Source: Phaeospirillum sp.
GTDB taxonomy: Bacteria > Pseudomonadota > Alphaproteobacteria > Rhodospirillales > Magnetospirillaceae
Assembly (NCBI GenBank): GCA_030651575.1
Contig: JAUSFB010000032.1
Location: forward strand, 582,001 to 646,000
Reading direction: 5' to 3'
Length of the DNA: 64,000 bases
The notes beneath the pieces are model-generated. The model was given only the letters and a program-made list of their open reading frames with translations. It was not told the origin of the DNA and did no database searches. Positions 55,662 through 64,000 of this stretch are shown here, in pieces. The position numbers and the translations under genes are program-made. The stretch's first letter is position 1. Each line of letters starts with the position of its first letter.

Positions 55662-56789
55662 ATGTCGGCGTCCCGGATCGTCCTGGCCATCGCCACGGCC
55701 TGCCTCTTGCTGCAATCGGCCCTTGCCATCCCCGCCCTGGCCGCTGGATTGATCGAGGAGGCCATCGGGCTGCCCGTCTCTTATTCCGGGTCCGGGCGGG
55801 GACGGATCACCCTAGAAACGCTGATCGTCCGGCCGGATGACGACCAGCGCCATCCGCTGGCGGTCCTCAATCACGGCGCGCCCCGCAATGCCGACGACCG
55901 GGTGGGAATGAATCCGCGTTCCATGCGGGCTCAGGCCCGTCAATTCGCCCGCCGGGGCTGGACCGTGGTCACCTTCATGCGGCGCGGCTATGGCGAGTCC
56001 GAGGGCGACTACGTGGAAAGCAGCGGCAAATGCGCTTCTCCCGACTACGAATCATCCGGGCGCGCCTCGGCCGATGATGTCCGAGCGGTGATTCGGGCGA
56101 TGCGGGACAAGCCCTATGTGGACGGCTCGCGCATTATCAGCGTCGGCCGTTCCGCCGGCGGTTTCGCCACTGTGGCCCTGACCGCCGACCCGCCCCCCGG
56201 TCTGATTGCCGCCATCAGCTTTGCCGGCGGTCGCGGCTCGACCCGCCCTGACGAGGTCTGCGCGCCGGACAAATTGGTGGGCGCCTTCGCCACCTTCGGC
56301 AAGACGTCGCGCATCCCCATGCTGTGGGTCTACGCCGAGAACGACCACTTCTTCGGCCCATCGCTGGCCAGACGGTTTCACGCCGCCTTTACCGCGGCCG
56401 GCGGCCGGGCCGAGTTCATCGCCGATCCTCCATTCGGAAGCGATGGCCACTCATTGTTCTCGGAAAAAGGGCTTCCGATCTGGGGACGCCATGTGGACGA
56501 GTTCCTGGCGCGCCAAAAGCTGACGCTGGTGAACCAGCTGCTTCCCAGCCGCGACGAGACCTCGACACAGTATCCCAAAGGGCTCGGCCAACAGGGCCGG
56601 GACGCCTTTTTGAAATATCTGGACGGCTCCGATCACAAAGCCTTCGTCATGTCGCAGACCGGCAGCTTCGGCTGGCGAACGGGCCAAAAGACCCCCGAGG
56701 ACGCGGTGGAGCAGGCAACCGAATATTGCCGGAAGCATTCTCGCAAGCCGTGCTACGCCGTGATGATCGACGACGACCCGGTGGAGTGA
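55662..56789 (+). CDS. Secreted alpha/beta hydrolase (dienelactone hydrolase-like)
   Basis: A 375-residue protein. Signal peptide ends near ALA-AGL. The hydrolase core shows VLNHGAPR, the nucleophile GRSAGGFATVAL, the acid near WVYAENDHFFGP and histidine in FGSDGHSLFS, so the triad is complete. The C-terminal 60 residues (KAFVMSQTGSFGWRTG, EYCRKHSRKPCYAVMIDD) are an extra domain with a Cys pair, also seen in repeat-type small exported proteins. GGAGG precedes the ATG at 55662. It begins 47 bp after the haem kinase stop and may be co-transcribed with it. Confidence 0.8.
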   Translation: MSASRIVLAIATACLLLQSALAIPALAAGLIEEAIGLPVSYSGSGRGRITLETLIVRPDDDQRHPLAVLNHGAPRNADDRVGMNPRSMRAQARQFARRGWTVVTFMRRGYGESEGDYVESSGKCASPDYESSGRASADDVRAVIRAMRDKPYVDGSRIISVGRSAGGFATVALTADPPPGLIAAISFAGGRGSTRPDEVCAPDKLVGAFATFGKTSRIPMLWVYAENDHFFGPSLARRFHAAFTAAGGRAEFIADPPFGSDGHSLFSEKGLPIWGRHVDEFLARQKLTLVNQLLPSRDETSTQYPKGLGQQGRDAFLKYLDGSDHKAFVMSQTGSFGWRTGQKTPEDAVEQATEYCRKHSRKPCYAVMIDDDPVE

Positions 56790-56801
56790 ACCTGTCGGAC
56801 G

Positions 56802-57515
56802 CTATCGCCGGGCCTCGGCTCCAAAGAAGGCACCCAGGGCATCGATCACTCCCGGTGGAACGTTGCGCGCATCCTGAAAGATCGCGTTCAGCATATCGGC
56901 CTTGGCGAAATCGGCCCCATTCAGTTCCGAACGGATGAAGCGGGCAAAACGGATCGAGGCCCCGGACAGCCGGGTTCCGGTCAGATTGGCGTCGGTGAAA
57001 TCGGCCCGTTCGGCCCCGGCCCCGGTCATGTCGGCCCCCGACAGGTCCGTTCCCACCAGCTTGGCGTCCTCGAACACGCCGCGCAGCATATAGACGCCCG
57101 ACAGATTGGCCCCCGACAGGTCGGCGCCCTCCATCAGGATGTCCTTGAGGAACGCACCCTTAAAATTGCACTTGGTCAGGATGGCGCCGATCAAGTTGGC
57201 CCCAAACAGATTGGCTCCCGACAGATCCGATCCGGCCATGTCGGCTCCGTCGAAGATGGCGTGGAACAGATCCGCCCCGACGAAATCACCCCCCTTGAGG
57301 CTGGCGCCGTCCAGTCTGGCCCATTTCAGGTTGGCGCCGCGAAAGACCGCCCCATCCAGGCGGGCGCGCCGCAGATCGGCGTTTTCCAACGTCGCATTGG
57401 TAAAGTCGCAGCCCGTCAGGTCGGCGGCCGGAGCGGGAGTGCACCGCCCGGCGGCGAACGTGGACGAGGTGAGCAAACAGAAAGATACAGCAAGGGCATG
57501 GCGAGTCAGACGCAC
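56802..57515 (-). CDS. Exported pentapeptide-repeat protein
   Basis: A 237-residue protein with a signal peptide (ending near TFAAG) and more than twenty consecutive A(D/N)LxX repeats (ADLTG, ATLEN, ADLRR, ANLKW and so on) that would fold as a right-handed quadrilateral beta-helix. An N-terminal CTPAPAADLTGC may form a disulfide. The GTG start at 57515 has GGGGAGG five bases upstream. Function unknown; it is convergent with the secreted hydrolase, 12 bp apart. Confidence 0.85.
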   Translation of the reverse strand: MRLTRHALAVSFCLLTSSTFAAGRCTPAPAADLTGCDFTNATLENADLRRARLDGAVFRGANLKWARLDGASLKGGDFVGADLFHAIFDGADMAGSDLSGANLFGANLIGAILTKCNFKGAFLKDILMEGADLSGANLSGVYMLRGVFEDAKLVGTDLSGADMTGAGAERADFTDANLTGTRLSGASIRFARFIRSELNGADFAKADMLNAIFQDARNVPPGVIDALGAFFGAEARR

Positions 57516-57682
57516 GGGAACCTCCCCCTTCAATCTCCTGGAATTTATGTGGGTAAGCGAATTTCAAAATTAAAGAGGCATTCGAAAACTATGTTATCGG
57601 ACCGATATCGCAACATGGATTAACAAGACGGCGAATCAGGATTACCATTCCCGCTGGGAACTTCGGCGGGAGACATGGGACA

Positions 57683-59881
57683 ATGACCGATCACGCTGCT
57701 CCACCCCCCCTGATCCCGGCCCTGATCGCCGGCGCCGTCACCGGTTTGGTGGTGGTGATTTTGTCGTTGTCCTTCGCTGTGCTGATCTTCTCCGGCGAGC
57801 TGTCCGGCCATGTGGGAACCGCCATCGGCATGGTGCTGTTCACCGCCGTGGTGGTGGGCATGCTGGTGGCGTTGTTCAGTTCCTATCCGGGCGCCATCGC
57901 CTTTCCCCAGGACAAGATTTCTCCCATCCTGGCGCTGATGGCGTCGCTGATCGTGGCCGACATGCCGGCCGGCACCGATCCGGAACTGCTGTTCGCCACC
58001 GTCGCCTCGGCCCTGATGATCGCCACCGCCCTGACCGGACTGCTGCTGTTCGGGCTGGGCCATTTCCGCCTGGGAGGCTTTATCCGATTCATTCCCTATC
58101 CGGTGATCGGCGGCTTTCTGGCCGGCACCGGCTGGTTACTGGTCAAGGGCGCCATCAAGGTCATGACCGGCCACGCCCCCACCCTGATGACGGTCGGGCA
58201 TCTGTTCGCCGTCGAGGAGGCGGTGAAATGGGTGCCGGGCCTGCTATTCGCCCTGGCGCTGCTGGTGGGCATGCGGCGATGGAAGCATGTGGCGACCCTG
58301 CCGATACTGCTGGCCGGCGGCATCGCCGCCTTCTATCTGGTCACCCTGGGGCTGGGCCAATCGACGGCGATGCTGGAGGCCGGCGGCCTGCTGCTGGGGC
58401 ATCTGCCCCAGGCCGGCTGGCGGCCCGATACGGCGCTGCGGCTGCTGGACGCCGATTGGGCGGTGATCTTCGAACAGGCCGGCTCGGTCGCCACCATCTT
58501 GCTGATCAGCGCCATCGGTGTGCTGCTCAACTCCAGCGGTATCGAGGTCGCCGCCAACCAGGACATGGACCTCAACCGCGAACTGAAGATCGCCGGCATG
58601 GCCAACATGGCCTCGGGAGTCGGCGGCGGCATCGTCGGCTTTCACACCCTGGGCCTGTCCAGTCTGGTGCTGAAGATGGGGGTGCGCTCCCGGATCGTGG
58701 GAGTGGTCTCGGCCCTGGTCTGCCTCGCCATGCTGGTGATCGGCACCGAGCCGCTGGCGCTGTTTCCCAAGGCGATCCTGGGCGGGTTGCTGATGTTCGT
58801 CGGCATCGGTTTCCTGGTGGAATGGCTGGTGGAGGGCCGCCACCACATGCCGCCCGCCGATTACGCCATCGTCTTGATGATCGTCGCGGTGGTCGGAACC
58901 TTTGGCTATCTCCAAGGCGCCGCCGTCGGCATTGTCGCCTGCGTCGTGCTGTTCGTGGTCAATTACAGCCGGGTCGCCGTCGCCAAGCACGAGCTTACCG
59001 GCATCGAACTGACCAGCAATGTCGATCGCCCGCATGACGAAGCCAAGCTGCTGCGCGATCACGGCCACCGCATTCTGGTGTTCAGCCTTCAGGGCTTCAT
59101 GTTCTTCGGCACCGCCAACAAGCTGCTGACGCGGGTGATCGGCCGCTGTTCCGCCACCGACAGCGACCCGGTCGAGGTGGTGGTGTTCGACTTCCGCCGG
59201 GTCAGCGGCATCGACACCTCGGCGGCCATGAGCTTTGTCAAACTGCGCCAGTTCGCGGAAAAACGCACCCTGTCGCTGGTGTTCGCCGGCCAGAACGAGG
59301 ATGTCACCCGCGTGCTGGACCGCGCCGGCTTCGTCGGGGTCGAGGGCGCCACCTGGCGCGAGGAAACCGACCTTGATCATGCCCTGGAGTGGTCGGAAAA
59401 CAGCCTGCTGCAACGCCTTGCCCACGAGGCCACCGGCCGGCCGCGCTCGCTGGTCGCCGACCTCACCGAAGACCTGGAGGAACCGCTGCTGGTGGCCCGG
59501 CTGATGTCCTATGTGGAGATGATCAGCGTCCCGGCCGGCACCGTGCTGCTGGAACAGGGCCGCGCAGCCAACGACTTGCTGATCCTGGATTCCGGCCAGG
59601 TCACCGTCTGCCTGACCGGTGATCGCGGCCAGCGCATCCGCCTGCGGACCATGCAGGCCGGCACCGTGGTCGGCGAGATGGGGCTTTACCTCAACGAAAT
59701 GCGCTCGGCCTCGGTGGTGGCGGACATGCCCTGCTCCGTCTATCGCCTGACCTCGCACGCCCTGATGCGCATGGAGGAGGAAGCCCCCGCCGTCGCGGCC
59801 GCCTTCCATCGCCTGATGGCGCGCCAACTGGCCGAGCGACTGCGCAACGCCGACCAGATGATCAAGGCGCTGACCGATTGA
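57683..59881 (+). CDS. SulP-family anion transporter with STAS and cyclic-nucleotide-binding domains
   Basis: A 732-residue fusion. Residues about 1-430 are a SulP membrane domain (ten or more helices; signature PYPVIGGFLAGTGWLL, NSSGIEVAANQDMDLNREL). A STAS domain (about 455-550; FDFRRVSGIDTSAAMSFVKL) follows, then a cNMP-binding domain (about 610-720; GTVLLEQGRAANDLLILDSG, GTVVGEMGLYL). It would import sulfate, bicarbonate or another anion under second-messenger control. The cNMP domain has the GEMGLY-type loop but the phosphate-binding Arg of the canonical PxxxxRSA is MRSAS here, which is present. No neighbours point to the substrate. Confidence 0.88.
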   Translation: MTDHAAPPPLIPALIAGAVTGLVVVILSLSFAVLIFSGELSGHVGTAIGMVLFTAVVVGMLVALFSSYPGAIAFPQDKISPILALMASLIVADMPAGTDPELLFATVASALMIATALTGLLLFGLGHFRLGGFIRFIPYPVIGGFLAGTGWLLVKGAIKVMTGHAPTLMTVGHLFAVEEAVKWVPGLLFALALLVGMRRWKHVATLPILLAGGIAAFYLVTLGLGQSTAMLEAGGLLLGHLPQAGWRPDTALRLLDADWAVIFEQAGSVATILLISAIGVLLNSSGIEVAANQDMDLNRELKIAGMANMASGVGGGIVGFHTLGLSSLVLKMGVRSRIVGVVSALVCLAMLVIGTEPLALFPKAILGGLLMFVGIGFLVEWLVEGRHHMPPADYAIVLMIVAVVGTFGYLQGAAVGIVACVVLFVVNYSRVAVAKHELTGIELTSNVDRPHDEAKLLRDHGHRILVFSLQGFMFFGTANKLLTRVIGRCSATDSDPVEVVVFDFRRVSGIDTSAAMSFVKLRQFAEKRTLSLVFAGQNEDVTRVLDRAGFVGVEGATWREETDLDHALEWSENSLLQRLAHEATGRPRSLVADLTEDLEEPLLVARLMSYVEMISVPAGTVLLEQGRAANDLLILDSGQVTVCLTGDRGQRIRLRTMQAGTVVGEMGLYLNEMRSASVVADMPCSVYRLTSHALMRMEEEAPAVAAAFHRLMARQLAERLRNADQMIKALTD

Positions 59882-59985
59882 GACCGCTCGGGTTCATCCC
59901 CGATTGACCGCGACAGCCGCTTGGCTCACCATTCGCGACGATGTCGACGCCCATGTCGGCAGCCAACAGATGATGGGGAACGAAT

Positions 59986-60237
59986 ATGGTCGCCGAAGTT
60001 TTCGCCGATGGCGTGGGACGTGTGGATTTCGTCAGCGGCGTGGTCCGCATCGAGCTGGTCTCGCTGGAGCCCGCCGAATCCGGTCAAGGCAAGATGGAAG
60101 TCCGCCAGCGCATCGCCATGCCGGTGGACGGCTTCCTGCACTCCTTGAACACCATGGGCGATCTGGTCAACAAGCTGGTTGAGGCCGGCGTGCTCAAGCG
60201 CAACGAGCAGACCGGCGCCGCTCCGGTCAAGAAGTAA
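59986..60237 (+). CDS. Small unknown protein, 83 residues
   Basis: A conserved-looking but unrecognised protein (MVAEVFADGVGRVDFVSGVVRIELVS at the start, split here only for description; then RQRIAMPVDGF and MGDLVNKLVEAGVLKRN). It has a beta-rich N-terminal half and one helix. It is followed by an intrinsic terminator, supporting that it is a real, separately terminated gene. Start ATG 59986 follows GGGGAACGAAT. No membrane segment, no motif known to me. Confidence 0.65.
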   Translation: MVAEVFADGVGRVDFVSGVVRIELVSLEPAESGQGKMEVRQRIAMPVDGFLHSLNTMGDLVNKLVEAGVLKRNEQTGAAPVKK

Positions 60238-60268
60238 CCCCCTTCCGCCTTTCCATCCGACCATTCCG

Positions 60269-60297
60269 GCCGGCCCCTCGCACGGGGCCGGCTTTTT
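60269..60297 (+). terminator. Intrinsic terminator after the 83-residue gene
   Basis: Nine-base arms GCCGGCCCC and GGGGCCGGC enclose a TCGCAC loop and are followed directly by TTTTT. This is a classical Rho-independent terminator for the plus strand. Confidence 0.85.
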
Positions 60298-60429
60298 ACT
60301 GGGCGATACCGCCCATATTCACAAAGCATTTATTCTTTAGTATCACCGTATTTATACGGACAGCGCATTCGCGTCACGAGGTCGCGCTACCATCAACTCT
60401 CGGATGAATAGCAGAGCGATCCTCGATTC

Positions 60430-60735
60430 ATGGCCTGCACAGTAGCGCATGACAATAACCGGACCACCATCTACCTAGTCGGTCAATTGGACGACCGCGA
60501 CTTCGATGACATTGAAAATGGCTTCGAACTGGCGCTGGACCGGCGACATCCCGCCGTGATCTTCGACTTTCTGGAGTTGGAGCAGGTAACGGCCCTGATC
60601 ATCGCGCTGATGGGCGTGTTGCGAATCCAGGCCTACCGGGCCGGAACCTCCATCGAGCTGCGCAACGTGGCCCCGGATGTCGGCATCATGTTGACCGAAC
60701 GCGATACTCCGACGGCTGGCGCCATGAAGGGGTGA
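60430..60735 (+). CDS. Small STAS-domain protein (anti-sigma antagonist-like)
   Basis: A 101-residue STAS-fold protein: TTIYLVGQLDDRDFDDIENGFELAL, then VIFDFLELEQVTALIIALMGVL, and SIELRNVAPDVGIML. The position that carries the phosphorylatable Ser/Thr in SpoIIAA-type proteins reads QVTALI, so a Thr is available. It may partner a phosphatase or kinase elsewhere; none is adjacent. The ribosome site before the ATG is weak. It lies in an AT-rich surrounding after the terminator at 60297. Confidence 0.72.
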   Translation: MACTVAHDNNRTTIYLVGQLDDRDFDDIENGFELALDRRHPAVIFDFLELEQVTALIIALMGVLRIQAYRAGTSIELRNVAPDVGIMLTERDTPTAGAMKG

Positions 60736-60804
60736 GAGACGTTGCGACTTTGATCAAAGCGTGCCAAGGTTTTTTCAATAGCCAAGCAAGATCTGGAGGC
60801 AAGG

Positions 60805-61110
60805 ATGTTCCCATCATTCGACCCGAAATTCTTCGAACAGTTCACCGCCAATCCCGCCTCCCTGCTTACCAGGATCACCGAGTTCCAGCGCGCCAACTTT
60901 GAAGCCGCCCGCGAGATCGCCGAAAACAACACCAAGGCGTTTCAGCAGTTGGCCACGATCCGCGATCCCCAGGCCTTCATGTCGGTGCAGCCCGCCATTC
61001 TTCAGGCCGTGATGCAGCAAAACACCGAGATCATCACCCGCCTGTGGCAATCGCTGGGCGACGACCTCGCACCGCCGCCACCCGTCCCGACCAAGGCCGG
61101 CAAGAAGTAA
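60805..61110 (+). CDS. Phasin-like small protein
   Basis: A 101-residue helical, amphipathic protein with a strong ribosome site (GGAGG) before the ATG. LLTRITEFQRANFEAAREIAENNTKAFQQLATIRDPQAFM followed by helices is the pattern of the phasin family (split: LLTRITEFQRANFEAAR and NTKAFQQLATIRDPQAFM are the two key helices). Phasins coat polyhydroxyalkanoate granules. The proline-rich tail (APPPPVPTKAGKK) is typical. No PHA synthase gene is nearby. Confidence 0.75.
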   Translation: MFPSFDPKFFEQFTANPASLLTRITEFQRANFEAAREIAENNTKAFQQLATIRDPQAFMSVQPAILQAVMQQNTEIITRLWQSLGDDLAPPPPVPTKAGKK

Positions 61111-61185
61111 CCACTCGCCCTTGCTCCTCCGGCCATCCGTCGCTAGTGTAGCCCACCTTGCGAAGTTGGCCGGAGTGTCCTTGCC

Positions 61186-62589
61186 TTGAAATACGTGAGC
61201 ACGCGCGGAAGAGCGCCCGTCCTCGACTTCGATGACGTCCTGCTGGCCGGCTTGGCCCGTGATGGCGGTCTTTATCTGCCGGAATCCTGGCCCCGCTTCT
61301 CGGCGGCCGAGATCAGGGCCATGCGCGGCCTGTCCTATGGCGAGCTGGCGGCCCGCGTCATGCGCCCGTTTGTCGAGGGCTGCCTCAGCGACGCCGAACT
61401 GTCCAAGCTCTGCGCCGAATCCTATGCGGGCTTCAACCATCCGGCGGTGGCGCCGCTGCGTCAGATCGGCCACAACCAATGGGTCATGGAGCTGTTCCAC
61501 GGCCCGACCCTGGCCTTCAAGGACTACGCCCTGCAACTGGTCGGGCGGCTGTTCGACCATGTCCTGAAGAAGAAGAACCGCCGCGTCACCATCGTCGGCG
61601 CCACCTCGGGCGATACCGGTTCCGCCGCCATCGAGGCCTGCCGCGACCGCGCCGCCGTCGATGTCGTCATCTTGCACCCCCTGGGCCGGGTATCCGAGGT
61701 GCAGCGCCGCCAGATGACCACGGTGCTGTCGGACAATGTCCGCAACGTGGCGGTGGAGGGCACCTTCGACGACTGCCAGGATCTGGTGAAGGCGCTGTTC
61801 AACGACGAGGCTTTCCGCGACGAAATCAACCTGTCGGCGGTGAACTCCATCAACTGGGCGCGGGTGATGGCCCAGATCGTCTATTACTTCGCCGCCGGGA
61901 TCGCCCTGGGCTCGCCCGAGATTCCCATGACCTTCGCGGTCCCCACCGGCAATTTCGGCAATGTCTTCGCCGGCTACGCCGCCAAGCTGATGGGGCTTCC
62001 CATCGACAAGCTGATCATCGGCTCCAACACCAACGACATCCTGACGCGCTTTTTCGAGGGCGGGGTGATGAAGACCGACGGCGTCGTCCCCACTTTGTCA
62101 CCCAGCATGGATATTCAGGTCTCCAGTAATTTCGAGCGGTTGATGTACCTGGCGCTCGACCGGGACGGGGTGGCGGTCGACAAGCTGATGGGCGAGTTCC
62201 GCGGCAACGGCGCCATGGTCATGCCCCAGGGGGCCTGGACCTCCATGCGCGAGGTGTTCGAGGCCTACCGCTTCGACGACGAGACGACGCTGGCCACCAT
62301 GCGATCGCTGAAGCACCGCACCGGCGAAACGCTGGACCCCCATTCGGCCATCGGAGTCGGCGCCGGGCTCAAGGGTCACTCCCACAAGGATTCCACCGTG
62401 GTGGCCCTGGCCACCGCCCATCCCGCCAAATTCCCCGACGCGGTCGAGAAGGCCACCGGCATTCGCCCGGCCCTGCCGCCCCACATGGCCGACCTGTTCG
62501 AGCGCCCCGAGCGCAAGGACGCCATGGGCAACGATGCCGAGGCGCTGAAATCCTATGTTCGCGCCTTCGCCAACCGGAAAAGTGTATGA
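61186..62589 (+). CDS. thrC: Threonine synthase
   Basis: A 467-residue PLP enzyme. HGPTLAFKDYALQ holds the Schiff-base lysine; GATSGDTGSAAIEA is the phosphate/PLP loop, and the long form with NTNDILTRFFEGG fits class-II-type threonine synthases of Proteobacteria and fungi. It converts O-phosphohomoserine to threonine. Translation begins at TTG 61186 (KYVSTRGRAP), since no ATG lies nearby. Its stop overlaps the start of the peptidase gene by four bases (ATGA), so the two are coupled. Confidence 0.93.
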   Translation: MKYVSTRGRAPVLDFDDVLLAGLARDGGLYLPESWPRFSAAEIRAMRGLSYGELAARVMRPFVEGCLSDAELSKLCAESYAGFNHPAVAPLRQIGHNQWVMELFHGPTLAFKDYALQLVGRLFDHVLKKKNRRVTIVGATSGDTGSAAIEACRDRAAVDVVILHPLGRVSEVQRRQMTTVLSDNVRNVAVEGTFDDCQDLVKALFNDEAFRDEINLSAVNSINWARVMAQIVYYFAAGIALGSPEIPMTFAVPTGNFGNVFAGYAAKLMGLPIDKLIIGSNTNDILTRFFEGGVMKTDGVVPTLSPSMDIQVSSNFERLMYLALDRDGVAVDKLMGEFRGNGAMVMPQGAWTSMREVFEAYRFDDETTLATMRSLKHRTGETLDPHSAIGVGAGLKGHSHKDSTVVALATAHPAKFPDAVEKATGIRPALPPHMADLFERPERKDAMGNDAEALKSYVRAFANRKSV

Positions 62590-63848
62590 GCGATATCAGA
62601 GAGACCACGCTTGCCTCGGGCCTGAAGGTCGTCACCGACCCCATGGCGACGGTTGAAACCGCTTCGCTGGGAGTCTGGGTCGAGGCCGGAACCCGCCACG
62701 AGCCCGCCGCCGTCAACGGCATCTCCCATCTGCTGGAGCATATGGCGTTCAAGGGGACCGAGCGCCGCTCCGCCCAGGGCATCGCCGAGGAGATGGACGC
62801 CTGCGGCGGCCACCTCAACGCCTATACCGCCCGCGACCACACCGCCTATTACGCCAAGGTGCTGAAGGAAGACGCCGCCCTGGCGCTGGACATCATCGCC
62901 GACATCTTGCAGCACTCCACCCTCGACCCCGAGGAACTGGCGCGCGAACAGGCGGTGGTGGTCCAGGAGATCAATCAGGCAATCGACACCCCCGACGACA
63001 TCATCTTCGACCACTTCCAGGCCACCGCCTATCCCGATCAGCCGCTGGGCCGCGCCGTACTGGGCACCGAGGATCTGGTCCGCTCCATGAGCCGCTCGAC
63101 CGTGCTGGATTACATGCACGGCCACTATTCCGCGCCACGCATGGTGCTGTCGGCCTCGGGCCGCATCAATCACGACGAGTTGGTCGAGGCGGCGGACAAG
63201 GCTTTTTCCCAGTTGCCGCCGCCCGCTCCCTCGGTGACCGAAAAGGCCCTGTACCGGGGCGGCGACTACCGCGAGGACCGCGACCTGGAGCAGGTCCATG
63301 TGGTGGTGGGCTTCGACGGCATCGCCTATGACGACCCCGACTATTACTGCGCCTCGGTGCTGTCGACCCTGCTGGGTGGCGGCATGTCGAGCCGGTTGTT
63401 CCAGGAAGTGCGCGAGAAGCGCGGTCTGGTCTATTCCATCTACTCCTTCGCCTCGTCCTACAGCGATGGCGGCCTGTTCGGCGTCTATGCCGGCACCGGC
63501 GAGGACGAAGTCTCGGAACTGATTCCGGTGATGTGCGACGAAATCGTCAAGGTCGGCCTCGGCGTGCGCGACGACGAGGTCCAGCGCGCCCGCGCCCAGC
63601 TCAAAGCCTCGATCCTGATGAGCCTGGAGAGCACCACGTCCCGTTGCGAGCAATTGGCCCGTCAGATGGCGGTCTATGGCCGCCCGCTGCCGGTCTCGGA
63701 AGTGGTGGCCAAGGTCGAGGCCATCACCGCCGAGGACTGCGCCCGCGTGGCGCGGCGGCTGTTCGCCGGAGCCCCCACCGTCGCCGCCATCGGCCCGCTG
63801 GCCAAGGTGGAGGACTACGACCGGATCGCGGCGCGATTGCGGGCCTGA
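62586..63848 (+). CDS. M16-family zinc metallopeptidase (mitochondrial-processing-peptidase-like)
   Basis: A 420-residue M16B peptidase. The inverted zinc motif HLLEHMAFKGT with the distal Glu (VVQEINQ) is intact, and the C-terminal half has the glycine-rich LLGGGMSSRLFQEVREKRGLVYS. It is in the family of the alphaproteobacterial processing-peptidase relatives encoded next to thrC in many alphaproteobacteria. Its role is probably in peptide degradation. The ATG overlaps the thrC stop. Confidence 0.92.
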   Translation: MSDIRETTLASGLKVVTDPMATVETASLGVWVEAGTRHEPAAVNGISHLLEHMAFKGTERRSAQGIAEEMDACGGHLNAYTARDHTAYYAKVLKEDAALALDIIADILQHSTLDPEELAREQAVVVQEINQAIDTPDDIIFDHFQATAYPDQPLGRAVLGTEDLVRSMSRSTVLDYMHGHYSAPRMVLSASGRINHDELVEAADKAFSQLPPPAPSVTEKALYRGGDYREDRDLEQVHVVVGFDGIAYDDPDYYCASVLSTLLGGGMSSRLFQEVREKRGLVYSIYSFASSYSDGGLFGVYAGTGEDEVSELIPVMCDEIVKVGLGVRDDEVQRARAQLKASILMSLESTTSRCEQLARQMAVYGRPLPVSEVVAKVEAITAEDCARVARRLFAGAPTVAAIGPLAKVEDYDRIAARLRA

Positions 63849-63932
63849 GCGGCCTTTGAGTCATTCCAGACTTGCCGCCTCCCCCTTAATGCGCATAATG
63901 GTACCTGATTGCGCTTTACCGAGGAGCCCGCC

Positions 63933-64000
63933 ATGAGCTTTCCGCATCTGCTGTCGCCGCTTCAGGTTCGGGGAGTCCGGCTGGCCAACCGGATGATCAT
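63933..64000 (+). CDS. NADH:flavin oxidoreductase, old-yellow-enzyme family (3' end outside window)
   Basis: Only the first 22 codons are visible: after GAGGAG the ATG starts MSFPHLLSPLQVRGVRLANR. The pattern LLSPLQVRGVRLANRM is the N-terminus of OYE-type flavin oxidoreductases (LFSPLxIxxLxLKNR). The rest is beyond the window, so this is a family-level call only. Confidence 0.75.
   Translation, partial: MSFPHLLSPLQVRGVRLANRMI

Overview
The window is high-GC, gene-dense bacterial chromosome. The gene content points to an alphaproteobacterium of the Rhodospirillales, probably Magnetospirillum-like: an OlsB-type ornithine-lipid acyltransferase, DUF4169 and phasin-like proteins, an alphaproteobacterial-style pst-phoU-phoB operon, a Che3-type chemosensory cluster and very many sensor kinases. 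The genus is an inference. I see no phage, IS element, CRISPR array or rRNA; there is one tRNA (Asp).

Layout. 1-4.1 kb: end of a secreted RNase T2, an isochorismatase-like hydrolase with an alpha/beta hydrolase, a DEAD-box RNA helicase and a stand-alone AsnC/Lrp ligand-binding protein. 4.3-9.1 kb: glpX-type bisphosphatase, transketolase, Calvin-type class II aldolase and ribulose-phosphate epimerase, which reads as a sugar-phosphate (partial cbb) operon without RuBisCO or phosphoribulokinase. 9.1-10.2 kb: CorA/ZntB transporter. 10.2-16.3 kb: a complete phosphate regulon operon pstS-pstC-pstA-pstB-phoU-phoB behind four 11-bp Pho-box half-sites. 16.3-23 kb: orphan TRAP-type binding protein coupled to a methyltransferase, hydrolase, tandem universal stress protein, a TPR/SPOR lipoprotein and a CYTH-CHAD protein. 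23.1-29.6 kb: an OmpR-type regulator convergent with, and overlapping, a giant propeller-type hybrid kinase, then a PAS/HD-GYP/hemerythrin protein. 29.6-35.4 kb: a decayed chemoreceptor remnant, a cystathionine beta-lyase-like enzyme, a DUF1007/NicO metal-transport pair, a four-cysteine unknown protein and a decayed PAS-EAL gene.

35.4-47.6 kb: tRNA-Asp, an ammonium transporter and, on the minus strand, one long translationally coupled operon: ParA-like ATPase with a C-terminal membrane anchor, CheW, CheR-TPR, CheW, a PilJ-type chemoreceptor, CheA-REC, CheB and a REC-REC-histidine kinase. This resembles the Che3 (CheA3/CheS3) system of Rhodospirillum centenum and is the most interesting system in the window. 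47.9-64 kb: MsrA, a small membrane protein, OlsB-like acyltransferase, DUF4239 protein, PAS hybrid kinase, hemerythrin, a kinase with a c-type-haem motif, a secreted hydrolase, a pentapeptide-repeat protein, a SulP-STAS-cNMP transporter, small STAS and phasin-like proteins, threonine synthase, an M16 peptidase and the first codons of an old-yellow-enzyme gene.

Themes: phosphate supply; oxygen/redox and c-di-GMP signalling (hemerythrins, haem kinase, HD-GYP); and evidence of decay in signalling genes, where two have lost their central parts by internal deletion.
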